Source: a virus. From it: a stretch of 64,000 bases of DNA. Positions within the stretch are counted from its first letter, which is position 1, and each line of letters opens with the position of its first letter. The DNA lies in the IMG/VR virus record IMGVR_UViG_3300042430_002694, positions 207,161 to 271,160 of that record. The stretch is one strand, 5' to 3'. Shown here piece by piece: positions 1 through 6,698 of the stretch. A program made the position numbers and the translations under genes. Under the pieces are notes generated by a model. It was not told where the DNA came from, made no database searches, and saw only the letters and a program-made list of their open reading frames with translations.

Positions 1-97
1 TTTCTGTTCCAGGTCCGAAGCTTCCATCTGCGCCTACTCCTAGGAGTGCTTGCATTTTGGCAACCTCTGGGCCATTAGATCCATTCTTTAATAGCAT
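1..97 (-). CDS. N-terminal fragment of a peptidoglycan-binding-domain protein (partial)
   Basis: This minus-strand gene starts at the ATG complementary to 95-97 and runs off the left edge. The 32 visible residues carry the opening of a PG_binding_1 repeat (NGSNGPEVAKMQALLG, then GADGSFGPGTE), the usual cell-wall-binding module of endolysins and tail-associated hydrolases. It lies downstream of another putative wall enzyme on the same strand, so a lysis or wall-degradation role is likely. The catalytic part is outside the window. Confidence 0.7.
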   Translation of the reverse strand, partial: MLLKNGSNGPEVAKMQALLGVGADGSFGPGTE

Positions 98-146
98 TTG
101 AAAAGGGTTTTTTGTTATTTATCAATTACTGACCTAAAAAAGAGTC

Positions 147-177
147 ATTAAAAAACCCCCAGTTTAAGCTGGGGGTT
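147..177 (-). terminator. Intrinsic terminator of the 198-800 gene
   Basis: A 9-bp stem AACCCCCAG/CTGGGGGTT with a 6-nt loop is followed, reading leftwards, by a run of T. It lies just after the stop of the minus-strand gene and separates it from the peptidoglycan-binding gene. Confidence 0.8.
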
Positions 178-197
178 ACTAGTAAACTCGTAAATTC

Positions 198-800
198 TTA
201 AACAATATCAGTTGATTCCAATAGAGTGTAAGTGAATGAATTTCCGTGGATTGCTTTAGCTAGATTTGCAAGTTTCATTAAGGCATTAAAGTCTGCAACC
301 TTTTTAAATACTTGACAACCTTCGGACCAGTTTTCAACGTATTCAGATTGAGTTTTTGGGTTAGAGCGGTGACCGTTAATTCCAAAGATTCCTTCTTGAA
401 TTGTTGTTTCGTCATACTTCATGTCTTTGTTTTTATCACGATAAACTTTAACTGGCTTAACCTGTCTTAGTGCTTCGTATTTGCCCTGGTGTAATCCAAT
501 CGCCCACATTCCACGATATTGTCCTGGAACTACTCGAGCAACTCCATTTGGATTGTGATATTCAAGCATAGCTTTCTTACCCGGATCAGTAGTTATTGGC
601 CAGCAGTTAAATTGCCATACGCCGTTAACTTTATAAGAAGCAGTCATCCAATCGTCAAATAGATTAGTAACTTTATCTGCGATTGCCGCTGAGTTATTTC
701 TAACCCCAACTAGATTTAGGTCATAGTCTTTGGCCCCTTCGAACCAAGCATAACCCTTTGCCTTAACTGCAGCCTCGATCATTTCTTTTGTGTAATTCAT
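198..800 (-). CDS. Putative cell-wall enzyme, L,D-transpeptidase-like signature
   Basis: A 200-residue protein without signal peptide or membrane segment. The region around residues 137-165 reads GIFGINGHR followed by WSEGCQVF, which resembles the HG...SxGC active-site signature of YkuD-type L,D-transpeptidases and related phage wall enzymes. Cys161 would be the nucleophile. The downstream minus-strand gene encodes a peptidoglycan-binding repeat, which supports a wall-directed role. The rest of the sequence is not recognised, so the assignment rests on this motif and context. Confidence 0.4.
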   Translation of the reverse strand: MNYTKEMIEAAVKAKGYAWFEGAKDYDLNLVGVRNNSAAIADKVTNLFDDWMTASYKVNGVWQFNCWPITTDPGKKAMLEYHNPNGVARVVPGQYRGMWAIGLHQGKYEALRQVKPVKVYRDKNKDMKYDETTIQEGIFGINGHRSNPKTQSEYVENWSEGCQVFKKVADFNALMKLANLAKAIHGNSFTYTLLESTDIV

Positions 801-841
801 AATATTTTCCTTTGTACTTTTTATTATTTAACTAACAGGCT

Positions 842-1243
842 ATGCTTAAAACTATGATAAATAACCTTACCGTGAGAGAATACATTAATAAGAAGAGTGC
901 GAATCTTCTTTTGGGATGGTGTATTGAAAAGTATGGCCCAAGTAAGTACAACAATCTCAAAACGTTGAAGATTCAGATTGATCCGAACCATATACATTTC
1001 GGAATGTATGAACCTTGTCAAAACACAATCATTTTAAATCCAAAAAGACACAGGTCGTTACTTTCTTGGTGCAGCACAGTAATCCATGAATACACCCATT
1101 TCAAACAGGACATGGAAAAATACGGAGAATACCGAACAAGTTACGAAAAACATCCATACGAGATAACGTGTAATAAGAGAGGATATCGCGATCAACTTGA
1201 GGCCAGAAGATGGCTTATTCGGAAACTCTGCACAAATTCTTAG
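842..1243 (+). CDS. Small zinc metallopeptidase-like protein (HEYTH)
   Basis: A 133-residue protein with the zincin motif HEYTH near residues 81-85 and a downstream KHPYEITCN segment that would supply the third zinc ligand (Glu). This is the core of small phage HExxH proteins of unknown substrate. There is no signal peptide, so it acts in the cytoplasm or is packaged. It is transcribed away from the wall genes. A second ATG lies four codons in. Catalytic activity is inferred from the motif only. Confidence 0.55.
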   Translation: MLKTMINNLTVREYINKKSANLLLGWCIEKYGPSKYNNLKTLKIQIDPNHIHFGMYEPCQNTIILNPKRHRSLLSWCSTVIHEYTHFKQDMEKYGEYRTSYEKHPYEITCNKRGYRDQLEARRWLIRKLCTNS

Positions 1244-1249
1244 TATAAT
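1244..1249 (+). promoter_or_regulatory. Early-type promoter, TATAAT core
   Basis: TTAGTATAATAA begins on the stop codon of the upstream gene and lies 35 bases before the lipoprotein start at 1285. The same AGTATAATAA word recurs before many genes in this window. Confidence 0.55.
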
Positions 1250-1284
1250 AATTCTCTAAATTAAAAACAAAAATAACCAGAAAC

Positions 1285-1458
1285 ATGAAGAAATCAATTT
1301 TGCTTTTCGCTTTTGCACTAGTTGCAATGATCGCTATCACTAGCTGTTCTAACTCTGCTCCAGCTGACTCTACTGTTACTGTTGCTGACTCAACTCTAGT
1401 TGACTCAACTTCAGTAACCACTGACTCAACTCTAGTTGACACAGTTACTGTAAAGTAA
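1285..1458 (+). CDS. Small Asp-Ser-Thr-rich lipoprotein
   Basis: A 57-residue ORF. It opens with a signal sequence (MKKSILLFAFALVAMIA) and a lipobox ending ITSC, so Cys21 should be lipidated. The mature part is almost entirely degenerate repeats of ADST/VDST type with many Thr and Val, giving an acidic, probably extended surface tail. It has its own promoter and terminator and so forms a single-gene unit. Small phage lipoproteins often act in superinfection exclusion, but nothing here shows that directly. Confidence 0.75.
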   Translation: MKKSILLFAFALVAMIAITSCSNSAPADSTVTVADSTLVDSTSVTTDSTLVDTVTVK

Positions 1459-1482
1459 TCAGAGAAACCTCTCGACTCTAAG

Positions 1483-1506
1483 TGCCTAGATTTCTAGGCA
1501 TTTTTT
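1483..1506 (+). terminator. Intrinsic terminator after the lipoprotein gene
   Basis: TGCCTAG/CTAGGCA stem with a 4-nt loop, followed by TTTTTTG. Confidence 0.85.
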
Positions 1507-1539
1507 GTTTAACTTGTTAAACCCTTTCGACTTTTATAG

Positions 1540-1545
1540 TAGAAT
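1540..1545 (+). promoter_or_regulatory. Weak early-type promoter, TAGAAT core
   Basis: ATAGTAGAATAAA lies 16 bases before the zinc-ribbon gene, directly after a terminator, so some promoter is expected here. The hexamer deviates from TATAAT by one base. Confidence 0.45.
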
Positions 1546-1560
1546 AAATTAAACTGAAAT

Positions 1561-1806
1561 ATGGATCAAAATGTCAGAGTCGGTCTTGAAAATTCAAGCC
1601 CAATCGTTTGCGAATCTTGCGGGAACGATACGTTTAAAGAAGCGAGCTACTTACGTAGAGTTTCTAAATTATTAACAGGATCAGCTGAGGATATGATTGT
1701 CCCAGTTCCTACTTTTACCTGCTCAAAGTGCTCTCACGTAAATGAACAGTTTCAAGTAAAGGACGCTAAACCTCAATCAACTGACAAACCTAAAATTATC
1801 TCTTAA
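1561..1806 (+). CDS. Small zinc-ribbon protein
   Basis: An 81-residue protein with two CxxC pairs (CESCGN near residue 17, CSKCSH near 54), the pattern of a zinc ribbon. The polar C-terminus is probably flexible. It leads a compact group in which the next two genes follow with almost no spacing (thioredoxin, phosphoesterase). The function is unknown. Zinc ribbons of this size in phages may bind nucleic acid or host proteins. Confidence 0.6.
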   Translation: MDQNVRVGLENSSPIVCESCGNDTFKEASYLRRVSKLLTGSAEDMIVPVPTFTCSKCSHVNEQFQVKDAKPQSTDKPKIIS

Positions 1807-1809
1807 CTT

Positions 1810-2088
1810 ATGTTAATTATAACAGACTATTGGGCTCCATGGTGCGGTCCTTGTAAAGTAATGATGCCAGCTATTTCAGAATTATCGGAACGATTTAATG
1901 TACCTGATTCTCAAATTGAGATTAGAAAGGTAAACGTTGACGAAAATCCTGAACTTGCCAGTAAATTTGGAATCAGGGGAATCCCTACTCTTATTTTTGT
2001 TAAAGACGATCAAGAAGTAAAGAGACTTAGTGGTCTTAGAACAAAGAATCAGATACTTGAAGAAATCGAAACAATACAAAATTCATAA
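1810..2088 (+). CDS. Thioredoxin-like protein
   Basis: A 92-residue thioredoxin fold with active site WCGPC at residues 11-15 and the cis-proline loop GIPT near 64-67. It is shorter than typical thioredoxins (about 105) and starts just before the active-site strand. Expected role: cytoplasmic dithiol reduction, for example of ribonucleotide reductase as with T4 nrdC. No reductase gene is visible nearby. Its stop overlaps the start of the next gene (TAATGG). Confidence 0.88.
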   Translation: MLIITDYWAPWCGPCKVMMPAISELSERFNVPDSQIEIRKVNVDENPELASKFGIRGIPTLIFVKDDQEVKRLSGLRTKNQILEEIETIQNS

Positions 2089-2771
2089 TGGAAATTACAT
2101 TTATAAGTGATACACATTGGATTGTATCTGATCCAGTTAATACAGAAGACCTAAATGATCTTCTGCCTGGAGGTCCTATCTTGGTCCACGCAGGTGATGT
2201 ATCTGGGCGTGGAACTGAGCGTGAAATTAGAGTATTCCTTAAATGGTTTAGTTCACAACCCTATATGCATAAGATCCTAATTGCTGGAAACCACGACTTC
2301 TTTTTTGAGGTAGCAAAACCAGAGGAGGTTCAGGCTCTGCTTGCTGAGTATCCTGGAATTACCTACTTAAATGATAGTGGCGTAACGATTGAGGGTATTA
2401 AATTCTGGGGAAGTCCAGTAACTCCATTCTTTCATAATTGGGCATTTAATCGATATGAAAATGAAATAGGTCCACATTGGGATCTTATTCCGGAAGGAAT
2501 TGATGTTCTGATAACGCACGGGCCTCCTCATGGAATCTTGGATAAAACTATCAGAGAAGGTTGGAGCGTTGGTTGTAAAAGTCTAAAGGCTAAGGTTGAT
2601 CAAATTAAACCCCAAGTTCATGTATTCGGCCACATACACGAAGAGATGGGCCAAGTAGAAATAGGCGGTACTACATTTATTAATGCGTCAGTGGTCGATG
2701 AACGATATCGACTATGGCATAATCGCCCGCCAGTTATTAACGTTGAACCAAGATCAGAAAATTTAGTATAA
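2088..2771 (+). CDS. Calcineurin-like metallophosphoesterase
   Basis: A 227-residue protein with the full dimetal phosphoesterase motif series: DTH (residues 8-10), GDVS (37-40), GNHD (about 66-69), THGPPHG and the terminal GHIHEE. The substrate is not predictable. Relatives act on cyclic nucleotides, phosphoproteins or nucleic-acid ends. Translation is coupled to the thioredoxin gene by a 1-base stop/start overlap. A second, unrelated phosphoesterase lies at 16101. Confidence 0.85.
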   Translation: MEITFISDTHWIVSDPVNTEDLNDLLPGGPILVHAGDVSGRGTEREIRVFLKWFSSQPYMHKILIAGNHDFFFEVAKPEEVQALLAEYPGITYLNDSGVTIEGIKFWGSPVTPFFHNWAFNRYENEIGPHWDLIPEGIDVLITHGPPHGILDKTIREGWSVGCKSLKAKVDQIKPQVHVFGHIHEEMGQVEIGGTTFINASVVDERYRLWHNRPPVINVEPRSENLV

Positions 2772-2772
2772 T
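2767..2772 (+). promoter_or_regulatory. Early-type promoter giving a predicted leaderless mRNA
   Basis: TATAAT followed by exactly six bases (AACTCT) and then the ATG at 2779. A start point seven bases past the hexamer would be the A of the ATG. Confidence 0.65.
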
Positions 2773-2778
2773 AACTCT

Positions 2779-2997
2779 ATGGAAATAGAAACTAATAAAC
2801 CACGAGTTGTTTGGAATCCTGGAATTTATTCAATCTTTGCACTGCTAACTGCGATGATCGGTTATCAGATTCACAATAGCATTTTTTGGGCGATCATGGA
2901 CTTCTTTTTCATGCCATTCGCTTGGATTAAATGGTTAATCATGCATGAAGTAAATATCACAATCATTAAGGAAACGTTTTCCTTTTTTCTAAAATAA
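2779..2997 (+). CDS. Small hydrophobic membrane protein
   Basis: A 72-residue protein with a hydrophobic stretch at about 15-35 and a second at 37-52 rich in Phe and Trp, so two membrane passes are likely. No family is recognised. It has its own promoter immediately before the ATG and is followed 8 bases later by a lipoprotein gene, suggesting a two-gene envelope unit. Confidence 0.6.
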   Translation: MEIETNKPRVVWNPGIYSIFALLTAMIGYQIHNSIFWAIMDFFFMPFAWIKWLIMHEVNITIIKETFSFFLK

Positions 2998-3005
2998 AAA
3001 TCAAT

Positions 3006-3269
3006 ATGAAAAAATTAGTAATTTTAACAGCGATCCTATTCTCATTCGCTTCATGTACTGAAAACTCGCGAGTTAAAAACTTCGGCGGTGAAGGCACTAT
3101 CAATTTACCAAAGGGCAGAAAATTGGTAACTGTAACGTGGAAAGAGACTCAAATCTGGTATTTGACTCGGCCGATGGATTCAAGTGATGTTGCTCAAACC
3201 TATCAGTTCCATGAAGAATCGAGTTATGGCGTAATGGAAGGTACGTATAATATAATCGAGTCTAAGTAA
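3006..3269 (+). CDS. Small lipoprotein
   Basis: An 87-residue protein with a signal sequence (MKKLVILTAILFSF) and lipobox ASC, predicting lipidated Cys17. The mature domain of about 70 residues contains WKETQIWYLTRP and may form a small beta fold. It sits between a membrane-protein gene and tRNA-Ser, in the same direction. The function is unknown. Confidence 0.7.
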   Translation: MKKLVILTAILFSFASCTENSRVKNFGGEGTINLPKGRKLVTVTWKETQIWYLTRPMDSSDVAQTYQFHEESSYGVMEGTYNIIESK

Positions 3270-3275
3270 CTCAAA

Positions 3276-3363
3276 GGAGGATTGGCAGAGTGGTCGATCG
3301 CGGCAGTCTTGAAAACTGTTGTACCGCAAGGTACCGTAGGTTCGAATCCTACATCCTCCGCCA
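3276..3363 (+). tRNA. tRNA-Ser(UGA), CCA encoded
   Basis: Seven-base acceptor GGAGGAT/ATCCTCC, anticodon loop CTTGAAA (anticodon TGA), class II variable arm, T-loop TTCGAAT, discriminator G and encoded CCA at 3361-3363. It stands alone, away from the arrays. Confidence 0.95.
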
Positions 3364-3379
3364 AAAAAATCAATAAACA

Positions 3380-3568
3380 ATGGGACTATTCGGAGCAATC
3401 GCTAATATAGCAAGCGCAACAGTAAAAACAGCATTGTCACCAATCGCAGTCGTAAAGGATGCAGTTGACGTGGCAACCGGTGGCGAAGCTACCGCAACAA
3501 AGGATTTAATAAACTCGGTCGGCGAAGACTTATCTGACGCAGTCGATGAGGTAGTTGATCCTTATTAA
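3380..3568 (+). CDS. Small hydrophobic/acidic phage protein
   Basis: A 62-residue protein starting MGLFGAIANIASATVKTA with an Ala/Val-rich N-terminal half and an acidic C-terminal half (GEDLSDAVDEVVD). Short proteins of this layout are common hypothetical genes in large phages. The N-terminal segment could be an amphipathic helix. The function is unknown. Confidence 0.6.
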   Translation: MGLFGAIANIASATVKTALSPIAVVKDAVDVATGGEATATKDLINSVGEDLSDAVDEVVDPY

Positions 3569-3582
3569 AAAAATAACAGTAT

Positions 3583-4281
3583 ATGTTAATTAAAAATCAA
3601 ACGCCATACCTTGGCAAAATTCAGTTGAAGTTCGAGAGATTTCCTCACTACACTGGCAAAACTAAATTAAATAAGATCCACTTGGATCTGGGATTTACTA
3701 AGTTAGTAAGCCGAATCCGACCTGAAAGAGATTTGGAAGGTTGGGCTGTAAATCCTGAATGTATTAAACAAATTGAAGCAACTACTGGGCTAAAGGTAGG
3801 AGTTCATAAGTTCGGACCAGACGATGAGTACTCATTACCCAATTCATGCATGAATCCAGACGGAGTTTACGTTGGATCAATTGAAGAAGGTTGGTGGTAC
3901 TACAACAATGGCCTCAGAGCAACAAAGGGATCTCATCCTCATACTGCATGGAGTAAGAAGGCAAAGCAGTGGATTGGTTATTCTCACCGTGCTTCTTGTG
4001 CATTCGGAAAAGGCGATAAACTATTTGATGCTAAATGGAAACCTGCTGAACAAGACCTTCCTCAATACGAAAAGTTCTACGGCAAGCACCTGGACTCGTA
4101 TTATAAAGAGTGCGAAGAATGGGCAAAGAGTACCTCTGACCATAAAGCGTCAGAAGAAGAAATGACCCTTGCTGGTTGGGCAGTAGATCATATTCCTTTT
4201 AGACTACGTGGTGCTAAGACAATTCATTCGTATGAAGATGCTTACAAGGCAGCAGTTAACTTTGCAAAATACGTATCGTAA
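3583..4281 (+). CDS. Conserved phage protein of unknown function
   Basis: A 232-residue soluble protein rich in Trp, Tyr, His and Lys. A central segment (DGVYVGSIEEGWWYYN, then SHPHTAWSKKAKQWIGYSHR) has the look of a conserved catalytic or binding core with several His residues, but I do not recognise the family. Its stop overlaps the next start (TAATGG), so the two genes are probably co-translated. Confidence 0.55.
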   Translation: MLIKNQTPYLGKIQLKFERFPHYTGKTKLNKIHLDLGFTKLVSRIRPERDLEGWAVNPECIKQIEATTGLKVGVHKFGPDDEYSLPNSCMNPDGVYVGSIEEGWWYYNNGLRATKGSHPHTAWSKKAKQWIGYSHRASCAFGKGDKLFDAKWKPAEQDLPQYEKFYGKHLDSYYKECEEWAKSTSDHKASEEEMTLAGWAVDHIPFRLRGAKTIHSYEDAYKAAVNFAKYVS

Positions 4282-4538
4282 TGGCAAAAGGCTCTATATT
4301 AAATGCACTAAAGAACGAGGCGGACATGAAACGTCTCGTTCTTGAGTTTACTGAGAAATTAGAACATGACCCGTACCAACCGGGGCTAGTTCATCCGGAA
4401 GTCTATCCGGACGATGTTCAGGAAGTACTTGAAGATCTACTGTGGATTAGGGGATTCGATGAAGCGACTATCAGAGTTAGAAAGAATCCAGATGGAGTAT
4501 CTGTATCAGTAGAAGTTTTGGGCAGAACTAAGGGATAA
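4281..4538 (+). CDS. Small acidic protein of unknown function
   Basis: An 85-residue protein with a predicted helical first part and a basic end (IRVRKNPDGVSVSVEVLGR). Translation is coupled to the upstream gene. The late-promoter motif of the next gene overlaps its stop codon. Confidence 0.5.
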   Translation: MAKGSILNALKNEADMKRLVLEFTEKLEHDPYQPGLVHPEVYPDDVQEVLEDLLWIRGFDEATIRVRKNPDGVSVSVEVLGRTKG

Positions 4539-4542
4539 ATAA
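4535..4542 (+). promoter_or_regulatory. T4-type late promoter (ATAAATAA)
   Basis: GGATAAATAATAA overlaps the stop of the upstream gene and lies 17 bases before the start at 4560. T4 late promoters have the consensus TATAAATA. Confidence 0.65.
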
Positions 4543-4559
4543 TAAAAATAAGATCCCTA

Positions 4560-5111
4560 ATGAAACTTAAGAGATTTTCACAATTTGTAAAAGAGAGCTT
4601 GATAACAGAATCTTCGTCAGTTATTGAAGTTGAAGAAAATATATTCTTAATAGACGAAATAATCTACATAATTTGGCTTGTTACACTAGACGTATCTTTC
4701 GATTATGAGCCTGACGATAGCAGTGTCGGATTCGTTGGCGGCTATTCAGTTGATGATGTTGACTTTGATGGAGTAGACGGAGTGTATAAAGTAACTGATC
4801 CTTCAGTAATTTCGCAGGTTAAAGCCATGCTAGATTCCCCTGAAGCTGAAGAGTTAAAAAGCATGGGATTTGAAGGAGCTGATGAATATGCAGCAATTGG
4901 CGATTTAATATACGATGCAGAGCAAGAAGAAATTACAGGAGAAGAGCTCAAGGACTTCATTAATAAATTCAAAGCTCTTTACGATTCAAATACTCTAGTC
5001 GATTTAACTGGTACTTTCAAAAAAAGAACTGACTCTGCTCTCGATAGAGCGGTTGAGGATTTTGAACCTGATGAGCCTGACTACGATGATTACGACGATG
5101 ATCGTTATTAA
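4560..5111 (+). CDS. Acidic protein with capsid-targeting-like N-terminus
   Basis: A 183-residue, strongly acidic protein. The first residues (MKLKRFSQFVKESLITE) match the pattern of the T4 internal-protein capsid-targeting sequence (MKTYQEFIAEA), followed by possible I/L-x-E prohead-protease sites. Around residues 95-115 it has EELKSMGFEGADEYAAIGDL, a module also seen in the proteins at 27298, 60235 and 62345. The C-terminus is an Asp/Tyr-rich tail. It follows a late promoter. The best guess is a protein packaged in the head. The targeting role is inferred from motif and promoter type. Confidence 0.6.
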   Translation: MKLKRFSQFVKESLITESSSVIEVEENIFLIDEIIYIIWLVTLDVSFDYEPDDSSVGFVGGYSVDDVDFDGVDGVYKVTDPSVISQVKAMLDSPEAEELKSMGFEGADEYAAIGDLIYDAEQEEITGEELKDFINKFKALYDSNTLVDLTGTFKKRTDSALDRAVEDFEPDEPDYDDYDDDRY

Positions 5112-5118
5112 TAAATAA
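5111..5118 (+). promoter_or_regulatory. T4-type late promoter (ATAAATAA)
   Basis: The octamer sits directly on the end of the upstream gene, 19 bases before the start at 5138. Confidence 0.6.
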
Positions 5119-5137
5119 ACAAAAATTACTTTTTAAA

Positions 5138-5701
5138 ATGAAACTTAAAAGATTCACACAATTTGTTAACGAAGCAAAGATTAACGAAGCTCAAATCAAA
5201 GATAAAACTATCGTTGCTAAGCTTGATAGAATTCACGAAATCAAAACTCGATTAAAAGAATTGACAGCTGAAACAAAAGCTATCAATACTGAGCTTGGTG
5301 CATTTGATGCAACAATGAAGCCGATCTTTGATGCAATGAAAGTCCTAAATGATAAGCTTGCAACAACTGAAAAATACGTTATCAAGATTTCAAGATACGG
5401 CGGATCTTCTGAAAACCCATCTTATGCTAAAGCTGTAGAGCAGGCACTAGGGTTAGTCGATGCTGCTGCTCAAGCAATTATCAACGAATGTGTTAGACAA
5501 AACACAGCAATATCAAACGTAAAACACTCATACGATATTGAAAAACTAGATGAATCTAAATTAACTGATAAAGCTAAAGCGATCGTTGCTAGGTTGTCTG
5601 GTAAAATCACAGCAATCGTTGCCAAGTTAAAGTCTTTCTTTGAGTCTAAATTCTCTAAGATCGATCAAGCAAACGAAAAACTTGCAGCAATGATAAAGTA
5701 A
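5138..5701 (+). CDS. Helical protein with capsid-targeting-like N-terminus
   Basis: A 187-residue, Lys/Ala/Glu-rich, largely helical protein. It begins MKLKRFTQFVNEAKINEA, nearly identical to the start of the proteins at 4560 and 27298, with adjacent NEA sites that could be cut by a prohead protease. The rest looks coiled-coil, and residues around 89-94 (ENPSYAK) resemble the C-terminal NPSYAK of the 27298 protein. Late promoter upstream. Probably an internal head or scaffold-core protein. Confidence 0.6.
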   Translation: MKLKRFTQFVNEAKINEAQIKDKTIVAKLDRIHEIKTRLKELTAETKAINTELGAFDATMKPIFDAMKVLNDKLATTEKYVIKISRYGGSSENPSYAKAVEQALGLVDAAAQAIINECVRQNTAISNVKHSYDIEKLDESKLTDKAKAIVARLSGKITAIVAKLKSFFESKFSKIDQANEKLAAMIK

Positions 5702-5736
5702 TTTTTAGTAAAGGGAAACCTTTTTTAAAAAGTTGG

Positions 5737-5742
5737 TATAAT
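5737..5742 (+). promoter_or_regulatory. Early-type promoter for tRNA array 1
   Basis: TTGGTATAATAAC lies 35 bases before the leader ORF at 5778 and is the only obvious TATAAT-type promoter before the leader, terminator and first four tRNAs. Confidence 0.6.
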
Positions 5743-5748
5743 AACTAG

Positions 5749-5756
5749 ATAAATAA
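5749..5756 (+). promoter_or_regulatory. Possible late promoter overlapping the array 1 promoter
   Basis: GATAAATAAC begins seven bases after the TATAAT. If both work, the tRNA leader is transcribed early and late. Confidence 0.45.
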
Positions 5757-5777
5757 CTAGACAAAAAAATTAAACTC

Positions 5778-5909
5778 GTGCAAATAACTACGAACATATC
5801 AAAAAATACTCAAAACTGGAATCAGTATCCGGCAGGCACAGTTAATGTGATTGCAATGGAGACGATTAAAGATTTTGGGGTATTGCGAGGTTCTAGTGGT
5901 ATAAGTTAA
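5778..5909 (+). CDS. 43-codon putative attenuator leader peptide of tRNA array 1
   Basis: A GTG-started ORF of 43 codons between the array promoter and an intrinsic terminator. Its first 35 residues include every amino acid served by the tRNAs of the following array (F, K, I, M, W, Q, D, E, A, T, G, V, P, N, Y), one Ser, and no Leu, Arg, Cys or His. Leu, Arg and most Ser occur only after residue 35. Codons 37-39 (CGAGGTTC, 5886-5893) can pair with GAACCTCG at 5933-5940, the 5' half of the terminator. This is the layout of an amino-acid attenuator. No Shine-Dalgarno is visible and the start codon is uncertain. Translation has not been shown. Confidence 0.55.
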   Translation: MQITTNISKNTQNWNQYPAGTVNVIAMETIKDFGVLRGSSGIS

Positions 5910-5964
5910 GAAATTACATAACTAACAACAACGAACCTCGAACCTAAAAAATTCGAGGTTTTTT
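5886..5964 (+). promoter_or_regulatory. Attenuator: antiterminator segment plus terminator of array 1
   Basis: Terminator: AACCTCGAA (5934-5942) with TTCGAGGTT (5952-5960), then T-rich sequence. Competing antiterminator: CGAGGTTC (5886-5893), inside the leader ORF, with GAACCTCG (5933-5940), 8 bp. The two helices exclude each other. A ribosome at the leader stop codon would mask the upstream segment and favour termination. A ribosome stalled earlier would leave it free. Confidence 0.6.
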
Positions 5965-5974
5965 GTTTTAGCAT

Positions 5975-6050
5975 GGTGAGGTAGCTCAGATGGTAGAGCA
6001 CAGGACTGAAAATCCTGGTGTCGGCGGTTCGATCCCGCCCCTCACCACCA
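5975..6050 (+). tRNA. tRNA-Phe(GAA), CCA encoded
   Basis: Acceptor GGTGAGG/CCTCACC, anticodon loop CTGAAAA, T-loop TTCGATC, encoded CCA. First tRNA after the attenuator. Confidence 0.96.
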
Positions 6051-6128
6051 ACAAAAAAATGAATAAGAATATGAAACGTAAACGCTAAAGGCCCAGTGAC
6101 TCCCAGAGTTACAGGTCTAAATACACAG

Positions 6129-6202
6129 GTCTTCGTAGCTCAGTTGGTTAGAGCACCTCACTTTTAATGAGGGAGTCACAGGTTCGAGTCCTGTCGGGGA
6201 CA
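6129..6202 (+). tRNA. tRNA-Lys(UUU), CCA not encoded
   Basis: Acceptor GTCTTCG/CGGGGAC with G-T pairs, anticodon loop CTTTTAA, T-loop TTCGAGT. It is followed by ACTA, so the CCA end must be added. Confidence 0.95.
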
Positions 6203-6208
6203 CTAAAC

Positions 6209-6285
6209 TGGAATATAGCTCAATTGGTTAGAGCATTCGCCTGATACGCGAAAGGTTATAGGTTCGATTCCTATTATTCCAACCA
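6209..6285 (+). tRNA. tRNA-Ile(GAU), CCA encoded
   Basis: Acceptor TGGAATA/TATTCCA, anticodon loop CTGATAC, T-loop TTCGATT, discriminator A and CCA. Confidence 0.95.
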
Positions 6286-6290
6286 AACAT

Positions 6291-6368
6291 TGCGGGATGC
6301 GTAGAAAGCGGTTATCTCGTCAGTCTCATAAGCTGAAGTTCCCGGTTCGAGTCCGGGTCCCGCAACCA
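6291..6368 (+). tRNA. tRNA with CAU anticodon (Met, or lysidine-type Ile), CCA encoded
   Basis: Acceptor TGCGGGA/TCCCGCA, anticodon loop CTCATAA, T-loop TTCGAGT, CCA. The D-arm (CGTAGAAAGCGGTTATCTCG) is unusual. As the array has three CAU tRNAs, this or the one at 8859 could be the AUA-reading Ile type, which sequence alone does not settle. Confidence 0.88.
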
Positions 6369-6377
6369 AAAGAATAC

Positions 6378-6448
6378 ACGGATGTGGTGCAATGGTAGCA
6401 TGCGGGTCTCCAAAACCCTAGATGGGAGTTCGAATCTCTCCGACCGTG
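6378..6448 (+). tRNA. tRNA-Trp(CCA anticodon)
   Basis: Anticodon loop CTCCAAA. Acceptor ACGGATG/CGACCGT has one A-A mismatch. T-loop TTCGAAT, discriminator G, 3' CCA not encoded. Confidence 0.9.
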
Positions 6449-6490
6449 CAAATCTTTCGAAAGAAAGTGACTAAATTAAACCTAATGTGG

Positions 6491-6496
6491 TATAGT
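6491..6496 (+). promoter_or_regulatory. Possible internal promoter, TATAGT core
   Basis: TGGTATAGTAATC lies 50 bases before tRNA-Gln in a spacer without other function. It resembles the TATAGT before the gene at 9017 and could transcribe the rest of the array independently of the attenuator. Confidence 0.4.
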
Positions 6497-6545
6497 AATC
6501 ATATAAGTTTAACAAGAGTTCTTTGACTTATTGGAGATTGAAAAT

Positions 6546-6616
6546 TGTCCTGTGGTGTAATGGCAGCACGTCTGGTTTTGGTCCAGAAGATCGAGGTTCG
6601 AATCCTTGCGGGACAA
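6546..6616 (+). tRNA. tRNA-Gln(UUG)
   Basis: Acceptor TGTCCTG/CGGGACA, anticodon loop TTTTGGT, T-loop TTCGAAT, no encoded CCA. Confidence 0.94.
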
Positions 6617-6621
6617 CATAT

Positions 6622-6693
<72 letters not shown>

Positions 6694-6698
6694 CTAAT

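Noticed and set aside
824-1021. Minus-strand ORF opposite the HEYTH gene
   Set aside because: The plus-strand frame has a clear zinc-peptidase motif. The antisense reading has no features.
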